Positions 17,117-25,859 of a stretch of 64,000 nt of DNA are shown here, piece after piece. How positions within the stretch are numbered: the first letter of the stretch is position 1; every line of letters starts with the position of its first letter. Both the position numbers and the translations under genes were made by a program. Under the pieces are notes generated by a model. The model was not told where the DNA came from and searched no databases. It saw only the letters and a list, made by a program, of their open reading frames with translations. The DNA is taken from contig JBFWVF010000010.1 in assembly GCA_050246875.1 (NCBI GenBank), positions 124,001 to 188,000 of the forward strand, read 5' to 3'. This stretch comes from SHWB01 sp050246875 (GTDB lineage: Bacteria > Pseudomonadota > Alphaproteobacteria > UBA6615).

Positions 17117-19498
17117 CTAGTCGATCCGGTGTGCGCGTCGCACCAGCGCGGCGTCGAACTCCGCGAGCTGGGCGGCGACGCGGGCGTAAACCGTGCCGTC
17201 CGGGTAGCGGCCGGCACTGTCGGCCTCGCCGGCCGGCAGGCCGGTGAACACCTCGATCGCGTCGGCGACGGTGGCGACGCTCCACAGATGGAAGCGGCCC
17301 TCGGCCACGGCCCGCGCCACCTCGTCGCGCAGGATGAGATGGCGTTCGTTGGCAGCGGGAAACACCACACCCTGCGTTCCGGTCAGGCCGCCGGTCGCCT
17401 CGGCGCAGGTGCGGAAGAAGCCCTCGATCTTGTCCGACAGGCCGCCGATCGCCTGCACCTGGCCGCGCTGGTTGGCCGAGCCGGTGACGGCGAGATCCTG
17501 GCGCAGTGGCACGCCGGCGAGATCCGACAGGACGGCCAGCGCCTCGGCCAGCGTCGCGCTGTCGCCCTCGACGCCGCCATAGCTCTGCTCGAAGGTGATC
17601 GAGGCGTTGAAGGACAGCGGCCCCGAACGCGCGAAGCGGCCGGCGAGGTAGCCCTGCAGCACCAGCGCGCCCTTCTGCTGGATCGGTCCGCCGAGCGCCG
17701 CCTCACGCTCGATGTTGGTCACCCCCGTGCGCCCGACTGACACCCGGGCGGTCACGCGGCTCGGCGCGCCGAACTGGTGGTCGCCGATGTCGCGCACCGT
17801 CAGCGCATTGATCTGTCCGACGACGGCGCCATGCGTGTCGATCATCACCGTGCCGTCGGCGATCGATTGCTGGATGCGCTCCTCGATGCGCGAATTGCGC
17901 CGCTCGCGCGCCGCCCAGGCGGCGGCGACGTGCTCGCGTTCGAGGATGCGCGCATTGCGTCCCGCCAGGGTCGCTGCCTCCGAGATGACATCGGCCAGCG
18001 CCTCGAAGCGGGCCGACACGCGCATCCGCTCGCCGGCCCAGCGCGCGGCGAGGCCGAGCAGCCAGCCGATCGCTTCCTGCGTGCAGCCGTCGCGCTCGGC
18101 GCGGCGGGCATAGCCCTGGATGAGGCCGGCATAGCGGCCGAGATTGGCGGGTGTCGCCGCCATGTCGGGATCGATCTCGGCCTTGACCTTGAAATACGAC
18201 TGAAAGTCGGGATCGAGCGAGAAGAAGGTGTAGTACCAGCGCGGCGCGCCGACGATGACGACCTTGAGGTCGAGCGGAATCGGCTGCGGCCGCGGCGCGC
18301 CGGCCACCGGCACCGAGCCCGCCCGGTACATCTCCTGGATGCGCAGCACGCCGTCGCGCAGCGCGCCTTTCAGGTGGGTCCAGCTATCGGCGTTGGCCGC
18401 CAGCGCGTCGGCGCGGAGCACCAGCACGCCGCCATTGGCGCGCGCCAGGGCGCCGGGCTCGATCTGCGTGAAGTCGGTCGTCAGCACGCCCGCCGCCTGG
18501 CGGTACTCGATGCGGCCGAAGAGATTGGCGTAGGTCGGGTCGGCTTCCAGCACGACGCGCGGGTGGCGCGCCTCGCCGTTGTCGACGAACAGGTTGACGG
18601 CATAGCGCCGCTCGGGCGTCTCGTCCGGCGGCAGCGGCTTGTCGCCCTCGCCGGGCGCGGCGAAGCGCTCGAGGTTCTCGACGATGTCGACGCGCAGCGC
18701 GACGAGCCAGCGCGCCAGCCCGGCGTATTGCTGGAAGCGGTTGACGAAGTCGTCGATGAGGCCGCCCGTTGCCGCCTCGCCGGCGGCGCGGGTGATCTCG
18801 CGCAGCCGCTCGCCCAGCTCGGCCTGGCGGCGGCCGGCCTCGCGGTTGAGCTTCGAGAAGCGGTCGCCCCATTCGCGCGCGCGCCGCTCTATCGATTCGC
18901 GCTCGGCCTCGGGCAGCGCCGAGACGTCGCGCGCCTCGCCGTCCTCGCCGAGCGCCACGACCATCATGCCCTGCGGCGTCTGCGAGAAGGCGAAGCCGTC
19001 GGCCCGCGCCGCGGCTTGCAGCGCGCCGATCTCGTGGCCGACGGCGGCGCGCGCCTGCTCGCTCTCGGCCCGCATCTGCTCGTGGAATTCGGGACGCGCC
19101 AAGGCCTGCGCCAGTGCCTCGCGCAGGGCCGGCACCAGCGCCGCCATGGCATCGCGCAGGTCACGGCCGACACCCGCCGGCAGCGGCACCGCCAGCGGTT
19201 CGTGCAGGTGATGGAAATTGGCGAGGTAGACCCAGTCGGCCGGACGCGGCTGCTCGGCCATCGCCGCCTCGAGGAAGGCCAGCGTTGCCGTCATGCGGCC
19301 GGAACGGTCCTCGCCGACGACGAAGATGTTGAACCCGTGGCCGTCCATGGCGAGGCCGAAGGCCAGCGCCTCGCGCGCCCGGGCGTGGCTGGACAGCGAG
19401 AACACATGCGCCTGATCGGTGCCGATGGCGTCGTCGGCCATGGCCACGTCGAAGACTGGCAGGCCGGCGGCGGAGGCGGGAATGGACCTGGCGGACAT
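17117..19498 (-). CDS. Lon-family protease with AAA_32-type N-terminus
   Basis: A 793-residue protein of the LonB-like, AAA_32 type rather than classical Lon. The C-terminal proteolytic domain has the Ser-Lys dyad: Ser647 in VEGDSATLAE and Lys690 in GGLSDKIEGF, 43 residues apart as in Lon. The N-terminal ATP site is weak. GYNIFV-like HGFNIFVVGEDRSGRMT replaces the P-loop Lys by Arg, as happens in this family, and the Walker B-like ANGGVLVLRADAL lacks an acid after the hydrophobic run. ATP dependence is therefore uncertain. It is cytoplasmic, monocistronic and divergent from the GH3/hydroxylase operon. The exact degradation targets of this family are unknown. Confidence 0.88.
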   Translation of the reverse strand: MSARSIPASAAGLPVFDVAMADDAIGTDQAHVFSLSSHARAREALAFGLAMDGHGFNIFVVGEDRSGRMTATLAFLEAAMAEQPRPADWVYLANFHHLHEPLAVPLPAGVGRDLRDAMAALVPALREALAQALARPEFHEQMRAESEQARAAVGHEIGALQAAARADGFAFSQTPQGMMVVALGEDGEARDVSALPEAERESIERRAREWGDRFSKLNREAGRRQAELGERLREITRAAGEAATGGLIDDFVNRFQQYAGLARWLVALRVDIVENLERFAAPGEGDKPLPPDETPERRYAVNLFVDNGEARHPRVVLEADPTYANLFGRIEYRQAAGVLTTDFTQIEPGALARANGGVLVLRADALAANADSWTHLKGALRDGVLRIQEMYRAGSVPVAGAPRPQPIPLDLKVVIVGAPRWYYTFFSLDPDFQSYFKVKAEIDPDMAATPANLGRYAGLIQGYARRAERDGCTQEAIGWLLGLAARWAGERMRVSARFEALADVISEAATLAGRNARILEREHVAAAWAARERRNSRIEERIQQSIADGTVMIDTHGAVVGQINALTVRDIGDHQFGAPSRVTARVSVGRTGVTNIEREAALGGPIQQKGALVLQGYLAGRFARSGPLSFNASITFEQSYGGVEGDSATLAEALAVLSDLAGVPLRQDLAVTGSANQRGQVQAIGGLSDKIEGFFRTCAEATGGLTGTQGVVFPAANERHLILRDEVARAVAEGRFHLWSVATVADAIEVFTGLPAGEADSAGRYPDGTVYARVAAQLAEFDAALVRRAHRID

Positions 19499-19614
19499 GG
19501 GTGGCTCCGGCGGCGACTTGGGCGCGGAGCCTAGCGCATTTCAAGGTCGAAGGTCGCCTCGCGCGGCACCTTGCATTGTCGGCCTTCCCTTCAAATAATG
19601 GATCGCTGAATCAA

Positions 19615-19625
19615 GGGGGGGGGGG
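19615..19625 (+). repeat. G11 homopolymer at the ribosome-binding position
   Basis: Eleven consecutive G residues end three bases before the GTG start at 19629 and replace a normal purine-rich Shine-Dalgarno. Length changes in such runs by slipped-strand mispairing are a known source of phase variation in other bacteria. No other homopolymer of this length occurs in the window. It may also be prone to sequencing error. Confidence 0.7.
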
Positions 19626-19628
19626 CTG

Positions 19629-20498
19629 GTGCGCGAGGCGCTGCCTGTTCTTGCGTACCCGATGGTCATCGTCGGCGGCCTGGCGGGATATATGTTCGCC
19701 ATGTCTTCAGGCTGGCCGCCCGTGCTGGCCGCCTACGCAGCTTCGGCGGCCTGCGTGCTCCTGATTGTCATGCACGAGGTCGTCCTGCCGGAGAACCCGG
19801 CGTGGCGTCCGACGCGGCCCGAGGCCCTGGCCGATATGGCTTTCCTGGTCCTCGTGCAGATGTTGGTGCCGCAATTGCTGGCCTTGCTCGTAGCCCTTGT
19901 TCTTGCCGGGATGGCCGAGCCACTACGGACCGGCCTTGGAGCGATCTGGCCCCACGAGTGGCCAATCTGGGGTCAGGTTCTTCTTCTCATGGTACTCGCG
20001 GAATTTCCCCGCTACTGGCTTCACCGGCTGAGCCATACGTTCGGTCCGCTGTGGCGACTGCACGCCGTGCATCACTCGCCGCGCATTCTCTATTCGCTCA
20101 ATGTCGGCAGGTTTCACCCGCTCGATCGGGGTCTGCAGTACCTCGTCGAAGTTGCGCCGTTCATCCTGCTCGGCGTCGGACCGGACGTACTCGGACTGTA
20201 TTTCGTGTTCTATGCCGTTACCGGGTTCTACCAGCACAGCAATGCGCGCGTCCGTCTCGGCCCCCTGAACTGGATCATCGCCGGCCCCGAGCTGCACCGG
20301 TGGCATCATTCGGCGAACCTTGCGGAGGCCAACACGAACTATGGCAACAAGCTGATCATCTGGGACATCCTGTTCGGGTCCCGCTTTCTGCCCGGGCAAC
20401 GATCGGTCGGGCAACTCGGTCTGGATGATCCGACCTACCCGACGGACTTCATCACACAAACCACCGCGCCGCCGATGCCGCGGCGCGGCCGATCGTGA
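19629..20498 (+). CDS. Membrane sterol-desaturase/fatty-acid-hydroxylase family protein
   Basis: The 289-residue protein has several hydrophobic helices and the three histidine boxes of membrane di-iron hydroxylases: HRLSH (132-136), HAVHH (145-149) and HRWHH (223-227), plus His203. The family hydroxylates or desaturates lipids at the membrane. Start GTG at 19629 lies behind the G11 tract; I see no better start. Its stop overlaps the GTG of the next gene (GTGA), coupling it to the GH3 synthetase. The base composition is visibly lower in GC than the flanking genes, hinting at transfer. The lipid substrate is unknown; acyl chain hydroxylation is the natural guess in this operon. Confidence 0.85.
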   Translation: MREALPVLAYPMVIVGGLAGYMFAMSSGWPPVLAAYAASAACVLLIVMHEVVLPENPAWRPTRPEALADMAFLVLVQMLVPQLLALLVALVLAGMAEPLRTGLGAIWPHEWPIWGQVLLLMVLAEFPRYWLHRLSHTFGPLWRLHAVHHSPRILYSLNVGRFHPLDRGLQYLVEVAPFILLGVGPDVLGLYFVFYAVTGFYQHSNARVRLGPLNWIIAGPELHRWHHSANLAEANTNYGNKLIIWDILFGSRFLPGQRSVGQLGLDDPTYPTDFITQTTAPPMPRRGRS

Positions 20499-22183
20499 AC
20501 GCAACGAAACTCCGGTCGACGATCGAAGGCCTCGGCCTTTCCCTCGCCATGATGGTGACGCGGGGTCGCCACCTCCGGCCCATGCTCGCCGCAGCAACAC
20601 AGCCCGCCGCCACCCAGGAGCGCCTGCTGAGGGAGATCGTCCGCCGCAACGCGGAAACGGAGTTCGGCATTCGGCATGGCTTCGGCAAGATCCGCGGCCT
20701 TGCCGACTGGCGAGCCGCGGTTCCGGTGCAAAGCTACGAGGACGTTCGGCCGTGGATCGACCGGCAGGCAGAGACAGGCGGCCGCGTCCTGACCGATGAC
20801 CCGCCTGTCATGTTCAATCTGACAAGCGGCACGACGTCATTGCCGAAACTGATCCCGGTTACCGCCTCCGGCCTCGACAGATACAGGGGCCAGCAGCGGG
20901 CCTTTGCCGGCGCCCTGCATCGCCACGACAGGCGCCTGTTCTCCGGTCGCATCGCCGGCATCGGGGGTAACGCCGTGGAAGGGCGCCACCGAAACGGCCT
21001 GCCTTATGGCTCCGCTGCCGGCGTGATTTACCGTGAAATGCCGGCGGCAGTGCGCGCACGATACGTCGTTCCAGCGGCAGCCTTCGCCATCGCCGACTAC
21101 GACCTGCGCTATCGCGCCATCGCCACGTGCCTGCTCGCGGCCGACGACGTGACCATCGCGACGACCGCGAATCCGAGCACATTCTTGCGCCTGCTCGACG
21201 TCGCCAACGGTCAGCTCGATGTGATCCTTGCCGACATCGCCGCCGGCCGTCTGTCGGTCGACGTCGGCCTCGGCACCGATGCGCGCGCGGAAGTCGAAGC
21301 CGGATTGGTACCGGCCCCCGCGCGCGCTGCAGCACTTGCTCGGATCGCCGCGGCGAAAGGCAACCTCGACTATGTGGACATCTGGCCGCGACTGCACGGT
21401 ATCGCTACCTGGACGGGCGGCAGTTGCGCGATCGCCCTTTCCGCCCTTCGTCCACGGCTCGGCCCCGACGTCGCCGTTTATGAGTTCGGCTATCTGGCCA
21501 GCGAATTTCGCGGCACCTGCAACGTCGAACCGCAGAACAACCTCTGCCTGCCGACACTGCGTGACACCTTGTTCGAATTCGCCGATCCGGCAGCCTGGGA
21601 AGCCGGCGACCACAGCACCGTCGGGCTCGAAGCGCTTGAGGCGGGACGACAGTACCGCGTCATTGCGACAACCCCGGACGGTCTCTACCGGTACGATATC
21701 AACGACATCGTCGAGGTGGTCGGCTTCATCTCGGGGACACCGGCGCTGGCATTCGTCCGCAAGGGTCGCGGCGTGACCAGCATCACTGGCGAAAAGCTGT
21801 CTGAGGAACAATTCATTGCCGCCGTGGCCCGCGCTTGCACGGATGCGGGGATCCGTCCGGTGTTCCATCTGGGTCTCGCGGATGAAATCGCCGGCCGTTA
21901 CCATGTCTACCTTGAGCCCGACGAAGCGTCCCGGCCCGACACGAAGGAACTGGCAGCGAATGTCGACCGCGAGCTGATAGCGCGCAATCTCGAGTATGCG
22001 GCCAAGCGCGCCAGTGGCCGGCTCGGCAATCCTTCGCTTGTCATGCTGAGAACCGGCTGCGCCGAAGCCTATCGTCGGCACAAGGTGGCGGCCGGGCAGC
22101 GCGATGCCCAGTACAAGGTTGTGCCACTTCACTATGTCCGCGAGATGACGTTCGACCTCGCGCCCTGGCAGATCGCGACATAG
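20495..22183 (+). CDS. GH3-family acyl-acid amido synthetase (copy 2)
   Basis: A 562-residue GH3 protein. The ATP-binding motif is SGTTSLPKLIPV (from 111), the second motif is the YEFGYLASEFRGT region, and the third is LYRYDINDIVEV, close to the plant YRYRLGD form. Such enzymes form an acyl-adenylate and then an amide with an amino acid. It is only distantly like copy 1 and carries a longer, different C-terminus (GNPSLVMLRTGCAEAYRRHKVAAGQRDAQYKVVPL), though the tail segment still resembles the GH3 end GQLGGQHKVPR. The gene sits between the His-box hydroxylase (overlap GTGA) and the enolase-superfamily gene (5-nt gap), so all three are probably one transcript. Confidence 0.85.
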   Translation: MNATKLRSTIEGLGLSLAMMVTRGRHLRPMLAAATQPAATQERLLREIVRRNAETEFGIRHGFGKIRGLADWRAAVPVQSYEDVRPWIDRQAETGGRVLTDDPPVMFNLTSGTTSLPKLIPVTASGLDRYRGQQRAFAGALHRHDRRLFSGRIAGIGGNAVEGRHRNGLPYGSAAGVIYREMPAAVRARYVVPAAAFAIADYDLRYRAIATCLLAADDVTIATTANPSTFLRLLDVANGQLDVILADIAAGRLSVDVGLGTDARAEVEAGLVPAPARAAALARIAAAKGNLDYVDIWPRLHGIATWTGGSCAIALSALRPRLGPDVAVYEFGYLASEFRGTCNVEPQNNLCLPTLRDTLFEFADPAAWEAGDHSTVGLEALEAGRQYRVIATTPDGLYRYDINDIVEVVGFISGTPALAFVRKGRGVTSITGEKLSEEQFIAAVARACTDAGIRPVFHLGLADEIAGRYHVYLEPDEASRPDTKELAANVDRELIARNLEYAAKRASGRLGNPSLVMLRTGCAEAYRRHKVAAGQRDAQYKVVPLHYVREMTFDLAPWQIAT

Positions 22184-22188
22184 CCGCC

Positions 22189-23316
22189 ATGGCGCTGGCA
22201 AGCATCGCTGTTGGCCGCTTTCCCGTACCTTTCCGCCGACCGTTCACGCATGCCGCCGCAACGCGTGATACGGCTGACAACATCATTGTCGTCGCGACGT
22301 CGGACAGTGGCGTGGTCGGCTTCGGCGAGGGTTGTCCGCGCGACTATGTCACCGGCGAGAGCGCCGCGACGTCGCGCGCCTTCATATCCTCCATCGCCTC
22401 GGACCTGCCGGAAGCGGCGCGTGACCTCGATGCACTTCGCCATCTGGTCGACGCACGATCCAGCGACATCGATCGCAATCCGGCCGCATTCTGCGCCGTG
22501 GAACTGGCCCTGCTCGACATGATTGCCCACGAGCGCGGCATCGGCGTCGAGGCGCTTCTTGGTCAGCCGCCTGTCCACCACCTCCATCGCTACACTGCGG
22601 TCATCGGCGATACCTCGCCGACAGCATCGTGGTGGCTCTGGCTGCGATACCGACTTCTCGGACTGCGTGACTTCAAGGTCAAGCTGTCGGTCGATCCGGC
22701 GAGGGATCGCGCACGCCTGGCGCCACATGGCCTGCTCGGCGGCCGGCTGCGGCTCGACGCAAACAACCTCTGGCGCAATGTGGACGATGCGGTCGCCCAC
22801 CTGCGGGCGCTGCACACGCCAGCGTTCGCGATCGAGGAACCCCTGGCACCACATGACATTGCCGGCTGTCAGTTGGTCGCAAGCACCGCGGGAATTGCGA
22901 TCATCCTCGACGAGTCCTTCGTGTCGCCTGCGACGCTCGCGGCGCTTCCGCATGGCCCGCGCTGGATCGCCAATGTACGCGTCTCGAAGCTGGGCGGCGT
23001 TCTTCGGTCATTGGCCGCGATCGACGCGGCGCGCCGGCACGGCATCGAGATCATCGTCGGCGCGCATGTGGGCGAAACGGGCCTGCTCACCCGCGCAGCT
23101 CTGCCTGTCGCGCGCGCGGCCGGACCGGCGCTTGTGGCGCAGGAAGGCGCTTTTGGCACCTACCTGCTTCGCAACGACCTGGCGTCGCCATCGCCGCGCT
23201 TCGGGCGCGGCGGATGGCTGCCCCGCCGACGCTTGCCGGGAGCCGGCGCGACCGGCTGGGGACTGACCATTGACCAGACGCAACTTGTCGACGTGTATCC
23301 GGTGCGGCTGGCTTAG
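22189..23316 (+). CDS. Enolase-superfamily (MLE subgroup) epimerase/racemase-like enzyme
   Basis: The 375-residue enzyme has an N-terminal capping domain and a C-terminal barrel with all expected active-site residues. The first-strand pair FKVKLS gives Lys163/Lys165. Metal ligands are Asp190 (RLDANN), Glu216 (AIEEPL) and Asp241 (LDESF), and the second base is Lys267 (VSKLGG). The two-lysine arrangement is that of the muconate-lactonizing-enzyme subgroup, which includes dipeptide epimerases, o-succinylbenzoate synthases and N-acyl amino acid racemases. Which one applies is not decidable by eye. In an operon with an amide-forming GH3 enzyme, action on an N-acyl amino acid or dipeptide is the attractive inference. 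It follows the GH3 gene by five bases. Confidence 0.82.
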   Translation: MALASIAVGRFPVPFRRPFTHAAATRDTADNIIVVATSDSGVVGFGEGCPRDYVTGESAATSRAFISSIASDLPEAARDLDALRHLVDARSSDIDRNPAAFCAVELALLDMIAHERGIGVEALLGQPPVHHLHRYTAVIGDTSPTASWWLWLRYRLLGLRDFKVKLSVDPARDRARLAPHGLLGGRLRLDANNLWRNVDDAVAHLRALHTPAFAIEEPLAPHDIAGCQLVASTAGIAIILDESFVSPATLAALPHGPRWIANVRVSKLGGVLRSLAAIDAARRHGIEIIVGAHVGETGLLTRAALPVARAAGPALVAQEGAFGTYLLRNDLASPSPRFGRGGWLPRRRLPGAGATGWGLTIDQTQLVDVYPVRLA

Positions 23317-23335
23317 ATACGCGGGAGTGCGAGCC

Positions 23336-23803
23336 ATGACGGAAAGGACAGAAGCACAGGCGACATCGAGCCGGCACCATATGCTCCTGTTGTGGATTAC
23401 GTTCGGCCTGTTCTGTTTCCGTGTCGCCGCGCAGTTGATCCAGCGCTTCGCCGACCTGCCGTTCCTTCCGCCGTTCGCGACATGGCAGAGTGGCGCCTTG
23501 CCTTACCCGGTGCTCCTGCCGCTGCAACTCGTCCTCATCGGCGTGATGCTGTGGCTGACCTTGCGCATTCGCGACCGTGGCCTCAAGCCGGGCCGCCTGC
23601 GCCACCGCGTCGTGCTGACCTTGGGCGTCGTCTATGTGGTCGTCATGGTCTTCAGGCTCGTCGCCGGGCTCACGGTGCTGTCGCACAGCTACTGGTTCGC
23701 CGCTCCGGTTCCGACCTTCTTCCACTTCGTGCTTGCGACTTATCTCCTGACCGTCGGGTTCCATTTGCGCCGGCGCGCACGCGAGGCAGGCATGTCAGGC
23801 TAG
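23336..23803 (+). CDS. Small four-helix membrane protein of the GH3/enolase operon
   Basis: The 155-residue protein begins with a short polar tail and then shows four hydrophobic segments at about 17-38, 52-75, 85-108 and 118-138. No motif identifies a family for me. The ATG at 23336 has GGGAG at 23323-23327, and the gene follows the enolase-type gene by 19 nt on the same strand. A role as a membrane partner or exporter of the operon's product is only inference. Short length and lack of charged residues in the helices make a classical transporter unlikely. Confidence 0.7.
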   Translation: MTERTEAQATSSRHHMLLLWITFGLFCFRVAAQLIQRFADLPFLPPFATWQSGALPYPVLLPLQLVLIGVMLWLTLRIRDRGLKPGRLRHRVVLTLGVVYVVVMVFRLVAGLTVLSHSYWFAAPVPTFFHFVLATYLLTVGFHLRRRAREAGMSG

Positions 23804-23878
23804 GCCGGAAGCGGCTCGGCCCACCGGACCTGAAGGAAGCGTTGTGCCGCGGTTCAGATGGCGTCGTCCGCCGCGGCG

Positions 23879-23894
23879 CCCCCCCCCGGGGGGG
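23879..23894. repeat. C9G7 homopolymer block
   Basis: Nine C residues followed directly by seven G residues, a self-complementary block in the 179-bp gap after the four-helix membrane gene. It lacks a loop and a T-tract, so it is a poor terminator. With the G11 tract it brackets the lower-GC operon. I assign no function. Confidence 0.5.
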
Positions 23895-23982
23895 CACGGC
23901 CGCGGTCGGCGGAACCATGGCGCCGGTTCCACGTTCCCTCGACGATGCCGGCATGCCGCCGGCGCTCGACACGGAGGAAGCG

Positions 23983-24441
23983 ATGCCCGGGCCAGGCATC
24001 AGGATCGCGCAGTTCGCGGCACTCGTCCTTACGGCGCTCGCATTGATACCCGTCGGTGCCCACCTCGCCGAACTGCCCGTCAAGATCGACATGGCGGAGG
24101 ACGCCTATTTCACCGTGCAGGCGATCTACAGCGGCTGGTCGCGCTGGGGCGTTGCGCTGATCGGCGCGATCGTCGCCAACCTCGTCCTGACGATCGCGCT
24201 GCGCCGGCAGCGCTGGGCGAGCCTCTTCGCGCTGGCCGCGTTCGCCCTCACGGGCCTGACGCTGGCGATCTTCTTCGCCGTGATCTATCCGACCAACGTG
24301 GCGACCGCCAACTGGACGATCGTGCCGACCGACTGGGAGGGCTTGCGGCGGCGCTGGGAGTACGGCCACGCCGTCAACGCCGGCCTGACCTTCCTCGGCT
24401 TCTGCGCCGTCGCCCTCGCGACCCTGCGCACGCGCGGCTGA
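23983..24441 (+). CDS. DUF1772-like four-helix membrane protein
   Basis: A 152-residue protein with four hydrophobic helices and a polar loop with TNVATANWTIVPTDWEGLRRRWEYGHAVN. The conserved Asn near the second helix end and the WEYGHA motif before the last helix fit DUF1772, whose members include anthrone-oxygenase-like proteins; most have no known role. The start at 23983 follows GGAGGAAG. In-frame codons upstream run through the C9G7 block and look non-coding. Base composition returns to the high-GC style of the flanks, so I do not count it with the preceding operon. Confidence 0.7.
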   Translation: MPGPGIRIAQFAALVLTALALIPVGAHLAELPVKIDMAEDAYFTVQAIYSGWSRWGVALIGAIVANLVLTIALRRQRWASLFALAAFALTGLTLAIFFAVIYPTNVATANWTIVPTDWEGLRRRWEYGHAVNAGLTFLGFCAVALATLRTRG

Positions 24442-24531
24442 GCGCCAGCGGCCATGCCGCCTTGCGTCGCTGCCGGCGGCCCCGAATAATGCGTCACGGC
24501 GCCGGCGGGTGCGCCGGTCACGGGGCGGATC

Positions 24532-25017
24532 ATGGCGACGTTCGAGAAGAATTTTCCGGTGTCGTGGGAACAGTTGCACCGCGACGCCCGCGCCCTCGCC
24601 TGGCGGCTGGCCGACAAGGGGCCGTGGCAGAGCATCGTCGCCATCACGCGCGGCGGGCTGGTGCCGGCGGCCATCGTCGCGCGCGAGCTGGAAATCCGGC
24701 TGGTCGACACCGTCTGCGTGTCGTCCTACGCGCACAAGGAGCAGGGCACGCTGCAGATTCTCAAGGGCGTGCCCGGCACCGGCGACGGCGTGCTGATCGT
24801 CGACGACCTCGTCGACACCGGCCGCACGGCGAAGGTCGTGCGCGAGATGCTGCCCAAGGCGCATCTCGCCACCGTCTACGCCAAGCCCGCCGGGCGGCCA
24901 CTGGTCGACACCTTCATCACCGAGGTGAGCCAGGACACCTGGATCCACTTCCCGTGGGATCTCGAACTCGCCTACGCCCAGCCGATCGTCAGCAACGGCG
25001 CGCGCCGCGCCGACTAG
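24532..25017 (+). CDS. gpt: Xanthine phosphoribosyltransferase
   Basis: The 161-residue enzyme matches the XGPRT length (about 152 in E. coli). The PRPP-binding signature VLIVDDLVDTGRT lies near residues 86-98, with the first loop AITRGGLVP and the tail WIHFPWDLELAY typical of Gpt. It salvages xanthine (and guanine) to XMP/GMP using PRPP, probably at the inner face of the membrane. It stands alone; its stop overlaps the stop of the convergent ABC permease gene by three bases (25014-25017). Confidence 0.93.
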   Translation: MATFEKNFPVSWEQLHRDARALAWRLADKGPWQSIVAITRGGLVPAAIVARELEIRLVDTVCVSSYAHKEQGTLQILKGVPGTGDGVLIVDDLVDTGRTAKVVREMLPKAHLATVYAKPAGRPLVDTFITEVSQDTWIHFPWDLELAYAQPIVSNGARRAD

Positions 25018-25859
25018 GCATCGGGCCGCGCGGTGTCGGCGAGGCGCGGGTCGAGCGCGTCGCGCAGGCCGTCGCCGAGCAGGTTGAGGCCGAAGACGGC
25101 GAGCGCGATGGCGAGGCCGGGAAAGATCGCCAGCGTCGGTGCCAACGCCAGCAGCGTCTGCGCGTCGAACAGCATGCGGCCCCATGACGGCGCCGGCGGC
25201 CGCACCGACAGGCCGAGATAGGACAGCGCCGCCTCGACCAGCACGGCGATGGCGAAGCTCGCCGTCGCCTGCACGATCAGCACCGGCGCGATGTTCGGCA
25301 GTACGTGGTCGATGGTGACGCGCAGCGGCCCCTTGCCGATCGCCAGGGCGGCGCGCGTGTACTCCAGCCCCCACACCTGCATCGCGGCGGCGCGCGAGAC
25401 ACGGGCGAACACCGAGATGTTGAAGATGCCGATGGCGAGCACCGGGTTGATCACGCCGGGGCCGAGGATCGCCGAGGCGAGCAGCGCCGAGATGACCAGC
25501 GGGAAAGCGAAGATCACGTCGGCGAGGCGGGCCGCCACCTCGTCGACCCAGCCGCGCCGCGCCGCCGCCCAGACGCCCAGTGCCGTGCCGGCGACGAGGC
25601 CGATGCCGACGGCGAACAGGCCGACCGCGATCGAGCCGCGCGCCCCGACCATCAGGCGCGACAGCACGTCGCGGCCGAACTGGTCGGTGCCGAGCCAGTG
25701 CAGCGCCGACGGGCCCTGCAGGCGCACGGCGATCATCATGCGGTCGGCCGGGTAGGGGGTCCACACCAGCGAGACCAGCGCCACCGCGGCGATGATCGCG
25801 ACGATGAGCGCGCCGACGGCGAGGCGGCCGACCGGGCGGTGGCGGCGCGGCGCGCTCAC
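25014..25859 (-). CDS. ABC transporter permease, DppC/OppC type
   Basis: Six-helix permease of 281 residues. It has the N-terminal LGTDQFGRDVLSRLMVGAR segment characteristic of the C-type permease of peptide/nickel ABC importers, and an EAA loop (EYTRAALAIGKGPLRVTIDHVLPN) that docks the ATPase. Start GTG at 25859 overlaps the stop of the B-type permease gene (GTGA). It forms the inner-membrane channel with the neighbouring permease and binding protein. No ATPase genes follow, so the ATP-hydrolysing subunits must be encoded elsewhere. Confidence 0.92.
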   Translation of the reverse strand: MSAPRRHRPVGRLAVGALIVAIIAAVALVSLVWTPYPADRMMIAVRLQGPSALHWLGTDQFGRDVLSRLMVGARGSIAVGLFAVGIGLVAGTALGVWAAARRGWVDEVAARLADVIFAFPLVISALLASAILGPGVINPVLAIGIFNISVFARVSRAAAMQVWGLEYTRAALAIGKGPLRVTIDHVLPNIAPVLIVQATASFAIAVLVEAALSYLGLSVRPPAPSWGRMLFDAQTLLALAPTLAIFPGLAIALAVFGLNLLGDGLRDALDPRLADTARPDA

